54,542 nucleotides of DNA from Deltaproteobacteria bacterium (GCA_021779095.1 JAJYBI010000024.1:1-54542); one strand, 5' to 3'. Shown: positions 45,030 to 54,238, counted from the first letter of the stretch. Translations and numbers: made by a program. Notes: generated by a model not told the origin, from the letters alone.

Positions 45030-46328
45030 TCAGCGCCCTTTCTCCGGCAATTCTTTCAGGATCGTCGCCTTCTCCTTTTCGTACTCCGCTTCGCTGATGG
45101 CTCCTCGTGATACCCTGTTCTTCAGCGCCTTGAGCCGTTCTTCGATCTGCATCTCCGTCGTGGGGGCTGCTGACGCGCCCAGTCCAGCCCCGCCTGCCTT
45201 CCGCTCCCGCAGCCGGTTCGCCTCTGCCTTGATATCGATCAGGTCCATCTTCAGCTCCGCATTGCCGTACCAGTGGGTGTAGGCCGGATTCTGGTGGTAG
45301 GCCCCCTTTACGGTGCGGGCGAAGTCGTATTTCATCATCTTGAAATAGAGCCGCTCGATGTGGGAGGTGTCTTCGTAGAGCATCTGGCCGTCGGTCACCA
45401 GCACCTTGCCCCGCAGGGGGTGGGGCGGACGGTCGGCGGGCATCGGATCGAGGAGACCGTGGTCTGAAAGATCCCAGATGATCGCTTCCGCCTCCTTCAG
45501 GATTGCCGCGCTCTGGGTACGGACCGCATCGTCACGGTCCAGTTCCTTCCTGGCGAAGGACGAGGCGTGGCACCGGCTACAGAGCGTGACCATCTCCTCG
45601 CGAGCAGGTTCCGCCTTCTCGGACGGATACGGTGTGCCGCCGGAACTCATCGTGATTCCGCGGGATACATCGTGGTCGCCGCCGGCCATGTGGCAGGTCT
45701 GACAGGTGGGGCCTGCCGACGGACCGTCGCTGGCGTAGAGGGTGCCGTGCTGCGAGGTCTGCCACATCTCCCACTGGGGGTGGTCCGGCCCCATGTGGCA
45801 CTTTGCGCAGACGTTCGGATTGCGGACGATGGCGAGATCCGTCATGTGGTTCGTGTGGCAGGAGGCGCAGGAGCGTTCCACGCTGTGGCATCGGTTGCAG
45901 CCCGTTGCCCCCATCTCGCTCGACTGCTTGAGAAAACGGGCGCACTGGACGCCGGTAAGCGCTTTGGCGCTCCCTTTTTCGTGGCAAAAGCGGCATTCCG
46001 CGGGATCGCGTTCGGGGAGGTTGCGGGTGCAGCCCCATCCGGAGTGGAGCCCCATGCCGTGGCGGCTCGCCAGGTGCCGGTCGTACGCCTTCTGGTGGCA
46101 GCGGCCGCATGTTTTCGCGTCGACCGATACCTCTCCCTTGACGATCCGGTCATGGTCGCTGCCGTGGCATGCCGCGCAGCCGACCCCCGCCCTGGCGTGA
46201 GCGCTGGCCTCCCATTGCCGGACGGCGGCCGGGGTTTTCTCGCGATGGCAGGGAATACAGTCGTCCGCGGCAGATGCCGTCGTTGCAACGAGTAAAAGCA
46301 GAATCGGCAGATATCGGGTAAGGGTCAT
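45030..46328 (-). CDS. Nine-heme c-type cytochrome, HAO-related, with SHOCT-like tail
   Basis: This periplasmic protein of 432 residues has a signal peptide (to about residue 21) and nine CXXCH sites (CIPCH, CAACH, CGRCH, CRFCH, CNRCH, CASCH, CAKCH, CQTCH, CSRCH) in the first 260 residues. The stretch TVKGAYHQNPAYTHWYGNAE resembles the C-terminal helices of hydroxylamine oxidoreductase-like octaheme cytochromes. After a linker, the last 35 residues (LKALKNRVSRGAISEAEYEK) form a SHOCT-like module, unusual on a cytochrome. The start overlaps the stop of the propeller gene (ATGA). Function may be electron transfer or nitrogen-oxide chemistry. Confidence 0.82.
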   Translation of the reverse strand: MTLTRYLPILLLLVATTASAADDCIPCHREKTPAAVRQWEASAHARAGVGCAACHGSDHDRIVKGEVSVDAKTCGRCHQKAYDRHLASRHGMGLHSGWGCTRNLPERDPAECRFCHEKGSAKALTGVQCARFLKQSSEMGATGCNRCHSVERSCASCHTNHMTDLAIVRNPNVCAKCHMGPDHPQWEMWQTSQHGTLYASDGPSAGPTCQTCHMAGGDHDVSRGITMSSGGTPYPSEKAEPAREEMVTLCSRCHASSFARKELDRDDAVRTQSAAILKEAEAIIWDLSDHGLLDPMPADRPPHPLRGKVLVTDGQMLYEDTSHIERLYFKMMKYDFARTVKGAYHQNPAYTHWYGNAELKMDLIDIKAEANRLRERKAGGAGLGASAAPTTEMQIEERLKALKNRVSRGAISEAEYEKEKATILKELPEKGR

Positions 46329-47461
46329 GGCTGCAGTAACCTTTCCTTCTGATGGAGATAGTCCCTGTCGGTGATGAGACGTTCGCTTCGCAGGCGGCGC
46401 AGGAACAGCAGTCGGCTGCGCACCGCAGCGGGCAGGGGGGTAGCCTTGTCCTGGGGGAGGCCCGACACGAGATACAGTACATCATGCCACACGAGCGCGA
46501 GGTCCGTGCCGGTGGGCGAGAAATATCCCCGACTCTCTGGTGGGAACGTGACGGAGCCCCTGCCGTGCAGGGTCAACCGTCCCCTGCTGAACCTGCTGCC
46601 GGCGGGCGAGAGCGCCAGTGGGGCGGTTGCCGAAGAAGGCTCGGCGGCTTCGGCATCTCCCGACGTGTCGAGCAGTCTGCCATTCGTAGTGCCGTCGTCC
46701 GCCAAAAGCTGTTCGCCATCAGGGGTAAAGACGGGAATGGCCGATGTCAGGGGGAGTGTCGCGATCTCCCGCTCCGCGCCGGTGTCGAGGTGGCGCAGTA
46801 CGATCCTTTCGTAGGGGGGATACATGGGGGGATCGATGATCCGGGCAAAGGCGATCTCATCCCCGAGCGGTGAGAGTTCCATGTCTGCGTCGACCCGGTC
46901 TGTTCTGCGCAGGAACGGAACTGTGGAGCGTTTCAGGGTCGTATCGGCCAGTGTCGACTCCTGCGGATCGCCGGTGCCGTTCCAGCGGTACAGGCGAAGG
47001 GTGACGTTGCCGCCAAAACGGTAGCTCCTCAGTGTGGTAGCGGTAATCAGCAGCTCGTGTCCGTTTCTCCATAAAAGCTTGCCGATATGTCCCTCGATAC
47101 GGGTTGCGCCGACCGCGGTGCCGGTCCGGTCCATCAGGACGATCCGTGACCGGGCGCCGTCGACGAATGCCGCGGCAAGCCGGGTGGCGTCCGGTGACCA
47201 TGCCAGCGTAACCGCGGTGCCGGCAGCGATCCTTTCGGTCTTTCCTTGCGGGATGGAAATGACTCTGATGCCGTTGTCGCAGAACGCTATCTCCGTCCCC
47301 GCACCGTTCCAGGCAACGGGCGAACCGTGCTCGATGGAAGCGAGGCGGGTCACGGCCACTCCGGGAAAAAGAGTGCCGTTCACCGGCAGTCTGGCGCAAC
47401 CCGCCACGATGAAGGGCAGTAATGTCGTCATGATAAGGGCGGATCGTGTGCTGTGGTGCAT
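46325..47461 (-). CDS. TolB-like beta-propeller lipoprotein with SHOCT-like tail
   Basis: This protein of 378 residues has a signal peptide ending in the lipobox VAGC (about residue 22). The body has repeated propeller blades with phrases such as LAWSPDATRLAAAF, MELSPLGDEIAFAR and PVFTPDGEQLLADDG (WD40/PD40 type). The C-terminus RLRSERLITDRDYLHQKERL resembles SHOCT, like the tail of the cytochrome encoded next. The start at ATG 47461 has GGAG upstream. It is likely co-translated with the cytochrome and may dock it at the membrane. Confidence 0.75.
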   Translation of the reverse strand: MHHSTRSALIMTTLLPFIVAGCARLPVNGTLFPGVAVTRLASIEHGSPVAWNGAGTEIAFCDNGIRVISIPQGKTERIAAGTAVTLAWSPDATRLAAAFVDGARSRIVLMDRTGTAVGATRIEGHIGKLLWRNGHELLITATTLRSYRFGGNVTLRLYRWNGTGDPQESTLADTTLKRSTVPFLRRTDRVDADMELSPLGDEIAFARIIDPPMYPPYERIVLRHLDTGAEREIATLPLTSAIPVFTPDGEQLLADDGTTNGRLLDTSGDAEAAEPSSATAPLALSPAGSRFSRGRLTLHGRGSVTFPPESRGYFSPTGTDLALVWHDVLYLVSGLPQDKATPLPAAVRSRLLFLRRLRSERLITDRDYLHQKERLLQP

Positions 47462-47543
47462 GAAATTGACTCCGTGGGTTCGTATGGGGCACATCCGGAA
47501 CGGTGCACCTGCTGCAGGGTACGCGAGTCCGGCCATTTTGTCC

Positions 47544-47557
47544 TTGATTTATATCAA
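47544..47557. promoter_or_regulatory. FNR/CRP-family operator palindrome
   Basis: TTGATTTATATCAA is a perfect TTGAT-N4-ATCAA site. It lies 83 bp before the propeller/cytochrome start and 54 bp before the ispE start, between the divergent genes. The cytochrome pair is the more likely target. Confidence 0.65.
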
Positions 47558-47610
47558 TCTTTGATTTAGAAAAACCACTTTGTTTATTCATCATTTGACA
47601 GGACATTATT

Positions 47611-48453
47611 ATGAAAACCGTACGACTTGAAGCGCCGGCCAAGGTGAACTATCGCCTCGACGTGATCCGGAAGCGGCCCGACGGGTACCACGAGCTGCGG
47701 ATGATCATGCAGCGGGTCGGTCTGTGCGATGTCATCACCATCTCCCTGGTGGAGGAGCCGGGCATCCGGGTGCGCTGCGGCCGGGACGGGGTGCCCGACG
47801 GGCCGGGGAACATCGCCTGGCGTGCCGCCGACGCCCTGTTGCAGCTTTCTTCCGTGCAGACGGGGATCGAGATCGATATCGACAAGCGGATACCGGTGGC
47901 AGCCGGTCTGGGGGGCGGCAGCAGCGACTGCGCCACGGTCCTGATGGGGCTGAACGATCTCTTGGGGCTGGACCTCTCCCGGGAACGGCTGATGGAGATC
48001 GGGGTGAAGCTCGGGGCCGACGTCCCATTTTTCATCTATCGGCAGACCGCTCTTGCGGAAGGTATCGGGGAACGGCTCTCTGCCGTCGATGCCGTGTCCC
48101 CTGTCTGGATGGTGCTGGTGAATCCCAACGTCCACGTTTCCACCGCCTGGGTGTATCAAAATTTGCAATTGACATCGGATTCGGGCACTCATATAATACC
48201 TCGCTTCTACGGTAGCATCGACGAAATCTGCGCCGTTCTCCACAACGATCTGGAATCGGTGACCATCAGTGCCCATCCGGTCATCGGCGAGATCAAGGAG
48301 CTGCTTGTCGCCGACGGGGCGCGTGGCGCGCTCATGTCCGGCAGCGGACCGACGGTATTCGGACTTTTTCCTGACGAGGCTTCGGCGCGGCGCAGTGCAG
48401 GACGGCTGGCGGTAGAGAGAGGCTGGTTCGCCGCTGCGGTTGCGACTCTGTAG
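47611..48453 (+). CDS. ispE: IspE, CDP-ME kinase
   Basis: This GHMP kinase of 280 residues phosphorylates CDP-methylerythritol in the MEP isoprenoid pathway. It has [20 protein letters not shown] at the start, the ATP loop [14 protein letters not shown] (about 93-106), and [12 protein letters not shown] near the C-terminus. An AT-rich patch at 48155-48200 contains a consensus promoter. It begins the ispE-tRNA-prs-rplY-pth-ychF series. Confidence 0.95.
   Translation: MKTVRLEAPAKVNYRLDVIRKRPDGYHELRMIMQRVGLCDVITISLVEEPGIRVRCGRDGVPDGPGNIAWRAADALLQLSSVQTGIEIDIDKRIPVAAGLGGGSSDCATVLMGLNDLLGLDLSRERLMEIGVKLGADVPFFIYRQTALAEGIGERLSAVDAVSPVWMVLVNPNVHVSTAWVYQNLQLTSDSGTHIIPRFYGSIDEICAVLHNDLESVTISAHPVIGEIKELLVADGARGALMSGSGPTVFGLFPDEASARRSAGRLAVERGWFAAAVATL
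48169..48197 (+). promoter_or_regulatory. Perfect consensus sigma-70 promoter inside ispE
   Basis: TTGACA (48169-48174), a 17-bp spacer and TATAAT (48192-48197). It is on the sense strand of ispE, 278 bp upstream of tRNA-Gln, and probably drives tRNA-Gln and prs. Confidence 0.7.
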
Positions 48454-48474
48454 GTTGCCCCTTTTATCACGCGA

Positions 48475-48549
48475 TGGGGTGTCGCCAAGCGGTAAGGCAC
48501 CGGATTTTGATTCCGGCATTCCCAGGTTCGAATCCTGGCACCCCAGCCA
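48475..48549 (+). tRNA. tRNA-Gln (anticodon TTG)
   Basis: This is a 75-nt cloverleaf. The acceptor stem TGGGGTG pairs with CACCCCA, the D arm is GCCAAGCGGTAAGGC, and the anticodon stem CCGGA/TCCGG encloses the loop TTTTGAT with anticodon TTG. The T arm is CCAGG-TTCGAAT-CCTGG. CCA is encoded at the 3' end. It lies between ispE and prs, an arrangement also known in other bacteria. Confidence 0.97.
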
Positions 48550-48581
48550 CATCACATTAGCTCATCACAGGTGCTGCCCAT

Positions 48582-49526
48582 ATGGAAAACAAGATCAGGA
48601 TATTCAGCGGTAATTCCAACGTAGAACTTGCGGAAGGCATCTGCTCCTTTCTGAATGTGCCGCTGGGCGCCGCCAAGGTAAAGACCTTTTCGGACGGCGA
48701 GATCATGGTGGAGATCGGCGAGAACGTCAGGGGGCGGGACATCTATGTGGTCCAGTCAACCTGCTGTCCCACCAACAACAACCTGATGGAACTCCTCATC
48801 ATGATGGACGCGCTGAAACGTGCTTCGGCGGCCACCATCACCGCGGTTATCCCCTACTACGGGTATGCCCGTCAGGATCGGAAAGCTGCGCCGCGTACCC
48901 CGATTACCTCAAAACTGGTGGCCGATCTCATCACCGCGGCGGGGGCTGACCGGGTGGTAACCGTCGATCTGCATGCCGGGCAGATTCAGGGGTTCTTCAA
49001 TATTCCGGTGGACAACCTGTATGCTGCACCGGCCATTCTTGAGCACCTGCGGCAACGATTCACCAATGACGATATTGTGATGGTGTCGCCGGATGCGGGC
49101 GGCACCGAGCGGGCACGCGCTTTTGCCAAGCGGCTCGGATGCACGCTGGCGGTTATCGATAAGCGCCGTACCGGCCCGAACGTGGCGGAGGTCATGCATC
49201 TCATCGGTGACGTTACGGGCAAGGATGCCATCATTCTGGATGATATGATCGACACGGCGGGGACCCTTACCCAGGCTGCGAAGGCGTTGAAGGCACACGG
49301 TGCGAGGAGCATCTATGCCTGTGCGACCCACGGTGTCCTTTCCGGCCCGGCCATCGACCGGATCAATGCGTCCGATATCGAGGGCGTACTCGTCACCGAT
49401 ACGGTTCCGCTGGGGGAAAAGGCGGAGCGCACGTCAAAGATCAAGATCATTACCGTGGCGAACCTGCTGGCGGAAGCCATCCGCCGCATCCACGGCGATG
49501 AGTCGGTCAGCTCGCTGTTTGTGTAG
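48582..49526 (+). CDS. prs: Ribose-phosphate pyrophosphokinase
   Basis: This enzyme of 314 residues makes PRPP from ribose-5-phosphate and ATP for nucleotide, His and Trp synthesis. It has [15 protein letters not shown], the flexible ATP loop with [38 protein letters not shown], and the PRPP loop DDMIDTAGT. The length is that of class I enzymes. It starts 32 bp after tRNA-Gln, so a shared transcript processed at the tRNA is likely. Confidence 0.97.
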   Translation: MENKIRIFSGNSNVELAEGICSFLNVPLGAAKVKTFSDGEIMVEIGENVRGRDIYVVQSTCCPTNNNLMELLIMMDALKRASAATITAVIPYYGYARQDRKAAPRTPITSKLVADLITAAGADRVVTVDLHAGQIQGFFNIPVDNLYAAPAILEHLRQRFTNDDIVMVSPDAGGTERARAFAKRLGCTLAVIDKRRTGPNVAEVMHLIGDVTGKDAIILDDMIDTAGTLTQAAKALKAHGARSIYACATHGVLSGPAIDRINASDIEGVLVTDTVPLGEKAERTSKIKIITVANLLAEAIRRIHGDESVSSLFV

Positions 49527-49570
49527 AAGAGTACCAAGGAATGCCAAATCTGCTTTTCCCGGAGGATATG

Positions 49571-50161
49571 ATGGAACAGAGAGAACTTACTGTTGAACTG
49601 AGAACCAAGACCGGCAAGGGGATTTCCCGCCAACTCCGTGCCAGCGGGCTGATTCCGGGCGTGGTGTACGGCAAGGGAATCGAAGCCGTTTCCGTTACCG
49701 TGAATCCCCGCGATCTCGCCACGGCAATTGCCGGCGACGGCGGCCAGAATCACCTGATCACTCTGAAAGGTGATGCAAAGCTGAGCGGGATGACAGTTAT
49801 CGTTGCCGATCTACTGCTTGATTCCCTGCGGGGTGACATGAAACATGTGGATCTGCATAAGATCAACATGAGCGATAAGGTGCATGTGCAGGTTCCCCTG
49901 AACATGGTCGGTTCTGCAGTCGGGGTGAAGGAAGGCGGACTTCTTGACGTGATCATGCATCTCCTCGACGTAGAGTGCCTTCCGGCGCAGATCCCGGCCC
50001 ACATCGACGTCGACGTCACCGAACTGGCTATCGGGCACTCGATTCACGTTTCGGAGCTGAGGGTCCCTGCGGGGCTGAAGGTCCTGGCCGATCCGTCTGC
50101 TCCGATTGTCAGTATCCACGGCAAGACGAAGGAAGTGGACGAGGCTCCCACCGAAGGATAA
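49571..50161 (+). CDS. rplY: Ribosomal protein bL25 (Ctc form)
   Basis: This protein of 196 residues has the N-terminal 5S rRNA-binding L25 domain (GISRQLRASGLIPGVVYGKG) and the C-terminal TL5/Ctc domain (LPAQIPAHIDVDVTELAIGH). It binds 5S rRNA in the large subunit. ATG 49571 is chosen because GGAGG lies five bases upstream; an adjacent ATG at 49568 is too close. The gene order prs-rplY-pth is widely conserved. Confidence 0.94.
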   Translation: MEQRELTVELRTKTGKGISRQLRASGLIPGVVYGKGIEAVSVTVNPRDLATAIAGDGGQNHLITLKGDAKLSGMTVIVADLLLDSLRGDMKHVDLHKINMSDKVHVQVPLNMVGSAVGVKEGGLLDVIMHLLDVECLPAQIPAHIDVDVTELAIGHSIHVSELRVPAGLKVLADPSAPIVSIHGKTKEVDEAPTEG

Positions 50162-50197
50162 TCCGGCGTTCGTACCGACTCAGTGGATTGAAACCGT

Positions 50198-50773
50198 ATG
50201 GCAGTGAAACTTATCGTAGGGCTGGGTAATCCCGGCCCTAAGTATTTATGGACCCGGCATAATGCCGGGTTCATGGTTATAGACCGCCTGGCTGCGATGT
50301 CTGGCATTTCCGTAGCGCGCAAGAATTTTGCCGGGCTTTCCGGTGAAGGAGCTTATGCCGGTTCGCGTCTCCTCCTCCTCAAACCGCAGACGTTCATGAA
50401 CCTTTCCGGTCGCTCCGTAGCGGCGGCCCTTCGATTCCACAAGCTCTCCCTGCAGGACCTGGTGGTTATCCACGACGAGTTGGATGTGCCGTATGGGCGT
50501 CTCAAGGTAAAAGAGGGGGGAGGGCATGCAGGACACAACGGCCTGCGTTCTCTCGTGCAGGAGCTCGGGGGTAATGATTTCGTTCGGCTGCGGGTCGGGA
50601 TCGGAAGGCCCGTTCATGGGGACGTCGTTAATTACGTTCTGACGAACTTTTCTGCTGAGGAGATGGCGGCGCTCCCTTCCGTGCTTGACGGCGCGATCGA
50701 CTGTCTTGGCCTGCTGCTCAGAGAAGGCGTGTCCAGCGCCATGAGCCAGTACAATAACCGGGAGCTGACGTAA
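50198..50773 (+). CDS. pth: Peptidyl-tRNA hydrolase
   Basis: This enzyme of 191 residues releases peptides from dropped-off peptidyl-tRNA. It begins with LIVGLGNPGPKYLWTRHNAG, which includes the catalytic histidine and asparagine region. KPQTFMNLSG, HDELDVPYGRLKVKEGGG and GHNGLRS follow. The length is typical. It lies between rplY and ychF as usual. Confidence 0.96.
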   Translation: MAVKLIVGLGNPGPKYLWTRHNAGFMVIDRLAAMSGISVARKNFAGLSGEGAYAGSRLLLLKPQTFMNLSGRSVAAALRFHKLSLQDLVVIHDELDVPYGRLKVKEGGGHAGHNGLRSLVQELGGNDFVRLRVGIGRPVHGDVVNYVLTNFSAEEMAALPSVLDGAIDCLGLLLREGVSSAMSQYNNRELT

Positions 50774-50802
50774 CAACGTGAAGCCCTGCAACGAGGACTG
50801 AT

Positions 50803-51897
50803 ATGGGATTCAACTGTGGCATAGTCGGCCTTCCTAATGTTGGGAAGTCCACTATCTTCAACGCTCTTACCTCGGCGGGCGCCGAGTCTGCCAATTATCC
50901 GTTCTGCACCATCGATCCCAACGTCGGCATCGTGCAGGTGCCCGATCTCCGCATGTTGAAGCTGGCGGAACTGGTGCGCCCGGAACGTATTCTGCCTACG
51001 ACCATCGAGTTTCTCGATATTGCGGGTCTCGTGAAGGGGGCGAGCAAAGGGGAGGGGCTCGGTAATCAATTCCTGGGGCATATCCGTTCGGTCGATGCTA
51101 TCGTGCATGTCGTGCGCTGCTTTGATGATGAAAATGTCGTTCATGTCAACGGGAGTGTGAATCCGGCGAGCGATATCGAGATCATCAAGACCGAGCTGGC
51201 GCTTGCCGATCTAGATACCGTCGAAAAAAAGCTGCAGCGGGCGGAGAAGCTTGCTAAGAGCGGAGACAAGAAGGTCAAGGACGAGGCGCAGTTCTATCAG
51301 CGGGTCAAGGACGCCCTGGAGAAGGGGGCTTCCGTACGCGGGATTGCCGACGGCGATGATGAGAAGCTCTGGTTGCGGGACATGCACCTGTTGACCGATA
51401 AGCCCGTACTGTACGTTGCCAATGTCTCGGAAACTGATGTCGAGGGTACGCATCCTTTTGTCGGTCAGGTGCGGGAACTTGCCGCTGCGGAAGGAGCCCA
51501 GGTGGTAACCATCTGCGGTCGGATCGAAGCGGAGATCGCCGAGCTCGAAGGAGAGGAAAAGCAGCTTTTTCTGACAGAGATGGGGCTTGCCGAGTCGGGA
51601 CTCGACCGGCTGATCCGTTCGGGGTATGCGCTGCTGGGGCTGATCACCTACTTTACGGCCGGCGTCAAGGAGGTCCGTGCGTGGACCATACCCGCGGGCA
51701 CCAAGGCGCCCCAGGCGGCAGGGGTAATTCACTCCGACTTTGAGAAGGGGTTCATCCGGGCCGAGGTCATTGCCTATGCCGATTTTGTCGCTGCGGGCGG
51801 CGAATCGGGAGCCAGGGAAAAGGGGCTGATGCGGCTGGAGGGGAAGGAATACGTGGTGCAGGACGGCGACGTCATGCATTTCCGATTTAACGTATAG
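50803..51897 (+). CDS. ychF: YchF/Ola1-type ATPase
   Basis: This TRAFAC-class protein of 364 residues has the P-loop [14 protein letters not shown] and [21 protein letters not shown] coiled-coil hairpin and a C-terminal TGS domain ([14 protein letters not shown]...[16 protein letters not shown]) follow. YchF prefers ATP to GTP and binds ribosomes; it is implicated in stress responses. The ATG is preceded by GAGGA. Confidence 0.96.
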   Translation: MGFNCGIVGLPNVGKSTIFNALTSAGAESANYPFCTIDPNVGIVQVPDLRMLKLAELVRPERILPTTIEFLDIAGLVKGASKGEGLGNQFLGHIRSVDAIVHVVRCFDDENVVHVNGSVNPASDIEIIKTELALADLDTVEKKLQRAEKLAKSGDKKVKDEAQFYQRVKDALEKGASVRGIADGDDEKLWLRDMHLLTDKPVLYVANVSETDVEGTHPFVGQVRELAAAEGAQVVTICGRIEAEIAELEGEEKQLFLTEMGLAESGLDRLIRSGYALLGLITYFTAGVKEVRAWTIPAGTKAPQAAGVIHSDFEKGFIRAEVIAYADFVAAGGESGAREKGLMRLEGKEYVVQDGDVMHFRFNV

Positions 51898-51927
51898 AGG
51901 GTGGAGCCGCTTCAAAAAGTAGTTGAT

Positions 51928-51955
51928 TTGACATGGGGGGTATGGTAGTTATAAC
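51928..51955 (+). promoter_or_regulatory. Promoter of the rpsF operon
   Basis: TTGACA (51928-51933), a 16-bp spacer and TATAAC (51950-51955), about 87 bp before the rpsF start. Confidence 0.75.
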
Positions 51956-51967
51956 AGCTTTCGTAAA

Positions 51968-52021
51968 CGGCTTGACGTGAAGTTGGCCGTTCTCCTTGCT
52001 CCGGGGTGGACCGGGGCTCAA
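51968..52021 (+). promoter_or_regulatory. Structured rpsF leader, possible S6:S18 autoregulatory RNA
   Basis: The leader has two helices. ACGGC pairs with GCCGT (51969-51991), and GCTCCGG pairs with CCGGGGC (51999-52018) around the loop GGTGGA. Many bacteria have an rpsF leader that binds the S6:S18 complex; this one stands in the right place, but I cannot confirm a match to the known motif. Confidence 0.4.
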
Positions 52022-52041
52022 TTAACCGTGAGGAGGAATGT

Positions 52042-52428
52042 ATGAACAGGATGTATGAGACGATTATTATCGTCCAGCCGGACCTCGGCGAAGATGACCT
52101 CAAGGGGCTCAGCGCCAAGGTTCAGGAAGTGATCGCCACTATGAATGGCGATTTCAAGAGGATGGAGGACTGGGGGCTGCGCAAGCTTGCCTACCCGATC
52201 AACAAGTGTGCCCGTGGTCGCTATTACTATCTCCGCTTCGACGGCGAAGCAGCGCTGATTGCCGAGTTGGAGCGCCGGCTCAGGCTCGATGACAAGGTGA
52301 TCCGTTATCAGAGCGTCAGGCTGGAAAAAGAGGTGGAGCCGACGGTTGCAGCGCAGAAGGCACCGGCGGAAGGTCCCGTTGCGGAAGCTGAAGGAGCAAC
52401 TGTAACCGCGCAGATCGAAGGCGAATAA
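52042..52428 (+). CDS. rpsF: Ribosomal protein bS6
   Basis: This 30S protein of 128 residues begins MNRMYETIIIVQPDLGEDDL and has DWGLRKLAYPINKCARGRYY and VIRYQSVRLE, followed by an Ala/Glu-rich tail. It pairs with S18. The start at ATG 52042 has GAGGAGG upstream. It is the first gene of the rpsF-rpsR-DUF2232-rplI operon. Confidence 0.96.
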   Translation: MNRMYETIIIVQPDLGEDDLKGLSAKVQEVIATMNGDFKRMEDWGLRKLAYPINKCARGRYYYLRFDGEAALIAELERRLRLDDKVIRYQSVRLEKEVEPTVAAQKAPAEGPVAEAEGATVTAQIEGE

Positions 52429-52447
52429 ACTCACGGAGGTATAGATC

Positions 52448-52723
52448 ATGGCTGAAGAAAGAACTCCCCAGAGAAGCAGCGGGCCGAGAAAGAGACGGCC
52501 GTTTCAGCGCAGGAAGGTGTGCCGTTTCTGTGCAGACAAGCAGATAACCATCGATTACAAGGACCCGCGTACCCTTCGTTATTTCATCAGCGAGCGCGGT
52601 AAAATTGTTCCCCGGAGGATTTCCGGAAACTGTTCGCATCATCAGCGTGAAATTACCGAGGCGATTAAGCGGGCGAGAAACATTGCGCTACTGCCGATTG
52701 CCGGATCGCACGTTCTTTCCTGA
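52448..52723 (+). CDS. rpsR: Ribosomal protein bS18
   Basis: This 30S protein of 91 residues has a basic N-terminus ([20 protein letters not shown]) and the S18 signature [20 protein letters not shown]. The CRFC cysteines suggest the zinc-binding form. It follows rpsF by 19 bp. Confidence 0.97.
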   Translation: MAEERTPQRSSGPRKRRPFQRRKVCRFCADKQITIDYKDPRTLRYFISERGKIVPRRISGNCSHHQREITEAIKRARNIALLPIAGSHVLS

Positions 52724-52731
52724 TAGGCGTT

Positions 52732-53673
52732 ATGACGGTTCGTCCGGGCAGGCTGGTTGTTGATGTGATGAAAGGCAGCGTGATGGCGCTGGCCCTTTTC
52801 CTCGCCTATATCACCTTTCCGGTGCCGGGTGTTGTCGCCGGTTTTCTGTCGCCTCTGCCGATCGTGATCTATGCATTGACCGATGGCTGGCTTGCTGGGC
52901 TGCTGATGGTCGTACTGTCAGCGGCTGCTGTATGGGGGTATGCCGGACCGGCGGCGGTTGTTCTGTACCTGCTGCAGTCCGGAATTCTTGCTCTCGCGCT
53001 GGTCGTTTTTGTCGGCCGCGGTTTGTCGATGTCGCGTGTAATAGCATATTCGACGGCTGTCTGTGCGGCATGTGCGCTGCTGATTGCGGTGGTTTACTGC
53101 TTGGTGTCAGGCGTGAATCCGCATGCACTGATCCTTGAAGGGATACAGGCCAGTGTGCAGCAGGCAGTCGACGTCTATATCAAAAGCGGTGTGACAGGCA
53201 AAGACCTTGCGGCTCTGAAGCAGGCAATGGAGCAGTTTGCTCAATTGCTGGCAGTAGCATACCCTTCATTGCTGGTGGTATTTCTTGGCGTGGTGGCTGG
53301 TATCAATCTGTTGCTGGTGAGGCGTCTGGGGAGCAGGTGGGGCGTTGTTCTCCCAAGCTCCGACTTTGTTACATTTCGTCTCCCCGAACCGCTTGTATGG
53401 CTCGTTATCGCGGGTGGGTTCTCGCTCTTCGTGCCGACGAGGTCCGTGCATCTGGTATCGTATAATCTGCTGACCGTCCTGGGTGCACTCTATTTCGTGC
53501 AGGGGTTGGCGGTTGTGGCGACGTTTTTTGGCCGGTTTGTCTTGCCGAGGTTCGTACGGTACATCTTTTATCTATTGCTCGGCATTCAGCCGTATCTTAT
53601 TATTGCTGTTGCCGTTCTCGGGTTGTTTGACATCTGGGGGGACTTCAGAGTTCCTCGAAAAAAGAACCTGTAA
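52732..53673 (+). CDS. DUF2232 (YybS-like) membrane protein
   Basis: This polytopic protein of 313 residues has about eight hydrophobic segments (for example MALALFLAYITFPVPGVVAG) and ends in RVPRKKNL. It starts eight bases after rpsR and precedes rplI, the standard place of DUF2232 genes in deltaproteobacteria and Firmicutes. Its function is unknown; the fold resembles small-molecule (ECF-like) transporters, but no energy-coupling partner is nearby. Confidence 0.85.
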   Translation: MTVRPGRLVVDVMKGSVMALALFLAYITFPVPGVVAGFLSPLPIVIYALTDGWLAGLLMVVLSAAAVWGYAGPAAVVLYLLQSGILALALVVFVGRGLSMSRVIAYSTAVCAACALLIAVVYCLVSGVNPHALILEGIQASVQQAVDVYIKSGVTGKDLAALKQAMEQFAQLLAVAYPSLLVVFLGVVAGINLLLVRRLGSRWGVVLPSSDFVTFRLPEPLVWLVIAGGFSLFVPTRSVHLVSYNLLTVLGALYFVQGLAVVATFFGRFVLPRFVRYIFYLLLGIQPYLIIAVAVLGLFDIWGDFRVPRKKNL

Positions 53674-53695
53674 CATCAGGCTAGGAGGATAATCC

Positions 53696-54142
53696 ATGAA
53701 AGTCATTCTGCAGGAAAATATCGATAACCTCGGTCATATCGGTGATATCGTGAAGGTCGCTCCGGGCTATGCGCGTAATTATCTTCTGCCTAAGAACCTC
53801 GCGGTTGTTGCCACGACCGGAAATGCAAAGGCGCTTGAACATGCGAAGCGTCAGCTCCAATACAAGAAAAACAAGATGCTCGAGCAGATGAAGGCCCTCG
53901 CTGCCAGGATCGAAGGCGTTTCTCTGGTGCTGAACCATCAGGCCGGTGAAGAAGGCCGATTGTTTGGTTCCGTCACTAATATGGAAATCGCCGAGCAGCT
54001 CGCTGCCCAAGGGGTGGAGATCGATCGCAAGAAGATACAGCTCGCTGAGCCGATCAAACAGATTGGTGAGTACTCCGTTGCCGTGAAGCTGCACCCTGAA
54101 GTGGTCGCTACCCTGAAGGTGACGGTTGCAAAGGCGGAATAA
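53696..54142 (+). CDS. rplI: Ribosomal protein bL9
   Basis: This 50S protein of 148 residues has the L9 signature MKVILQENIDNLGHIGDIV and APGYARNYLLPKNLAVVAT. A central helix and a C-terminal RNA-binding domain (GRLFGSVTNMEIAEQLAAQG) follow. AGGAGGA precedes the ATG. It closes the operon. Confidence 0.97.
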   Translation: MKVILQENIDNLGHIGDIVKVAPGYARNYLLPKNLAVVATTGNAKALEHAKRQLQYKKNKMLEQMKALAARIEGVSLVLNHQAGEEGRLFGSVTNMEIAEQLAAQGVEIDRKKIQLAEPIKQIGEYSVAVKLHPEVVATLKVTVAKAE

Positions 54143-54161
54143 CGTTGTACAGCGTGTATTT

Positions 54162-54195
54162 ATCCGGCGGGAAGCCGTGTTTCCCGCCGGATTTT
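54162..54195 (+). terminator. Terminator of the rpsF operon
   Basis: A 12-bp perfect stem pairs ATCCGGCGGGAA (54162-54173) with TTCCCGCCGGAT (54181-54192), followed by a T-rich stretch. Confidence 0.85.
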
Positions 54196-54238
54196 GATGT
54201 CTTTTTGAAAAAAATTGCGGCAGCCCGAAAAAATGTAG

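Noticed and set aside
45567..46295. A plus-strand frame opposite the cytochrome
   Set aside because: The nine CXXCH motifs on the minus strand identify the real gene.
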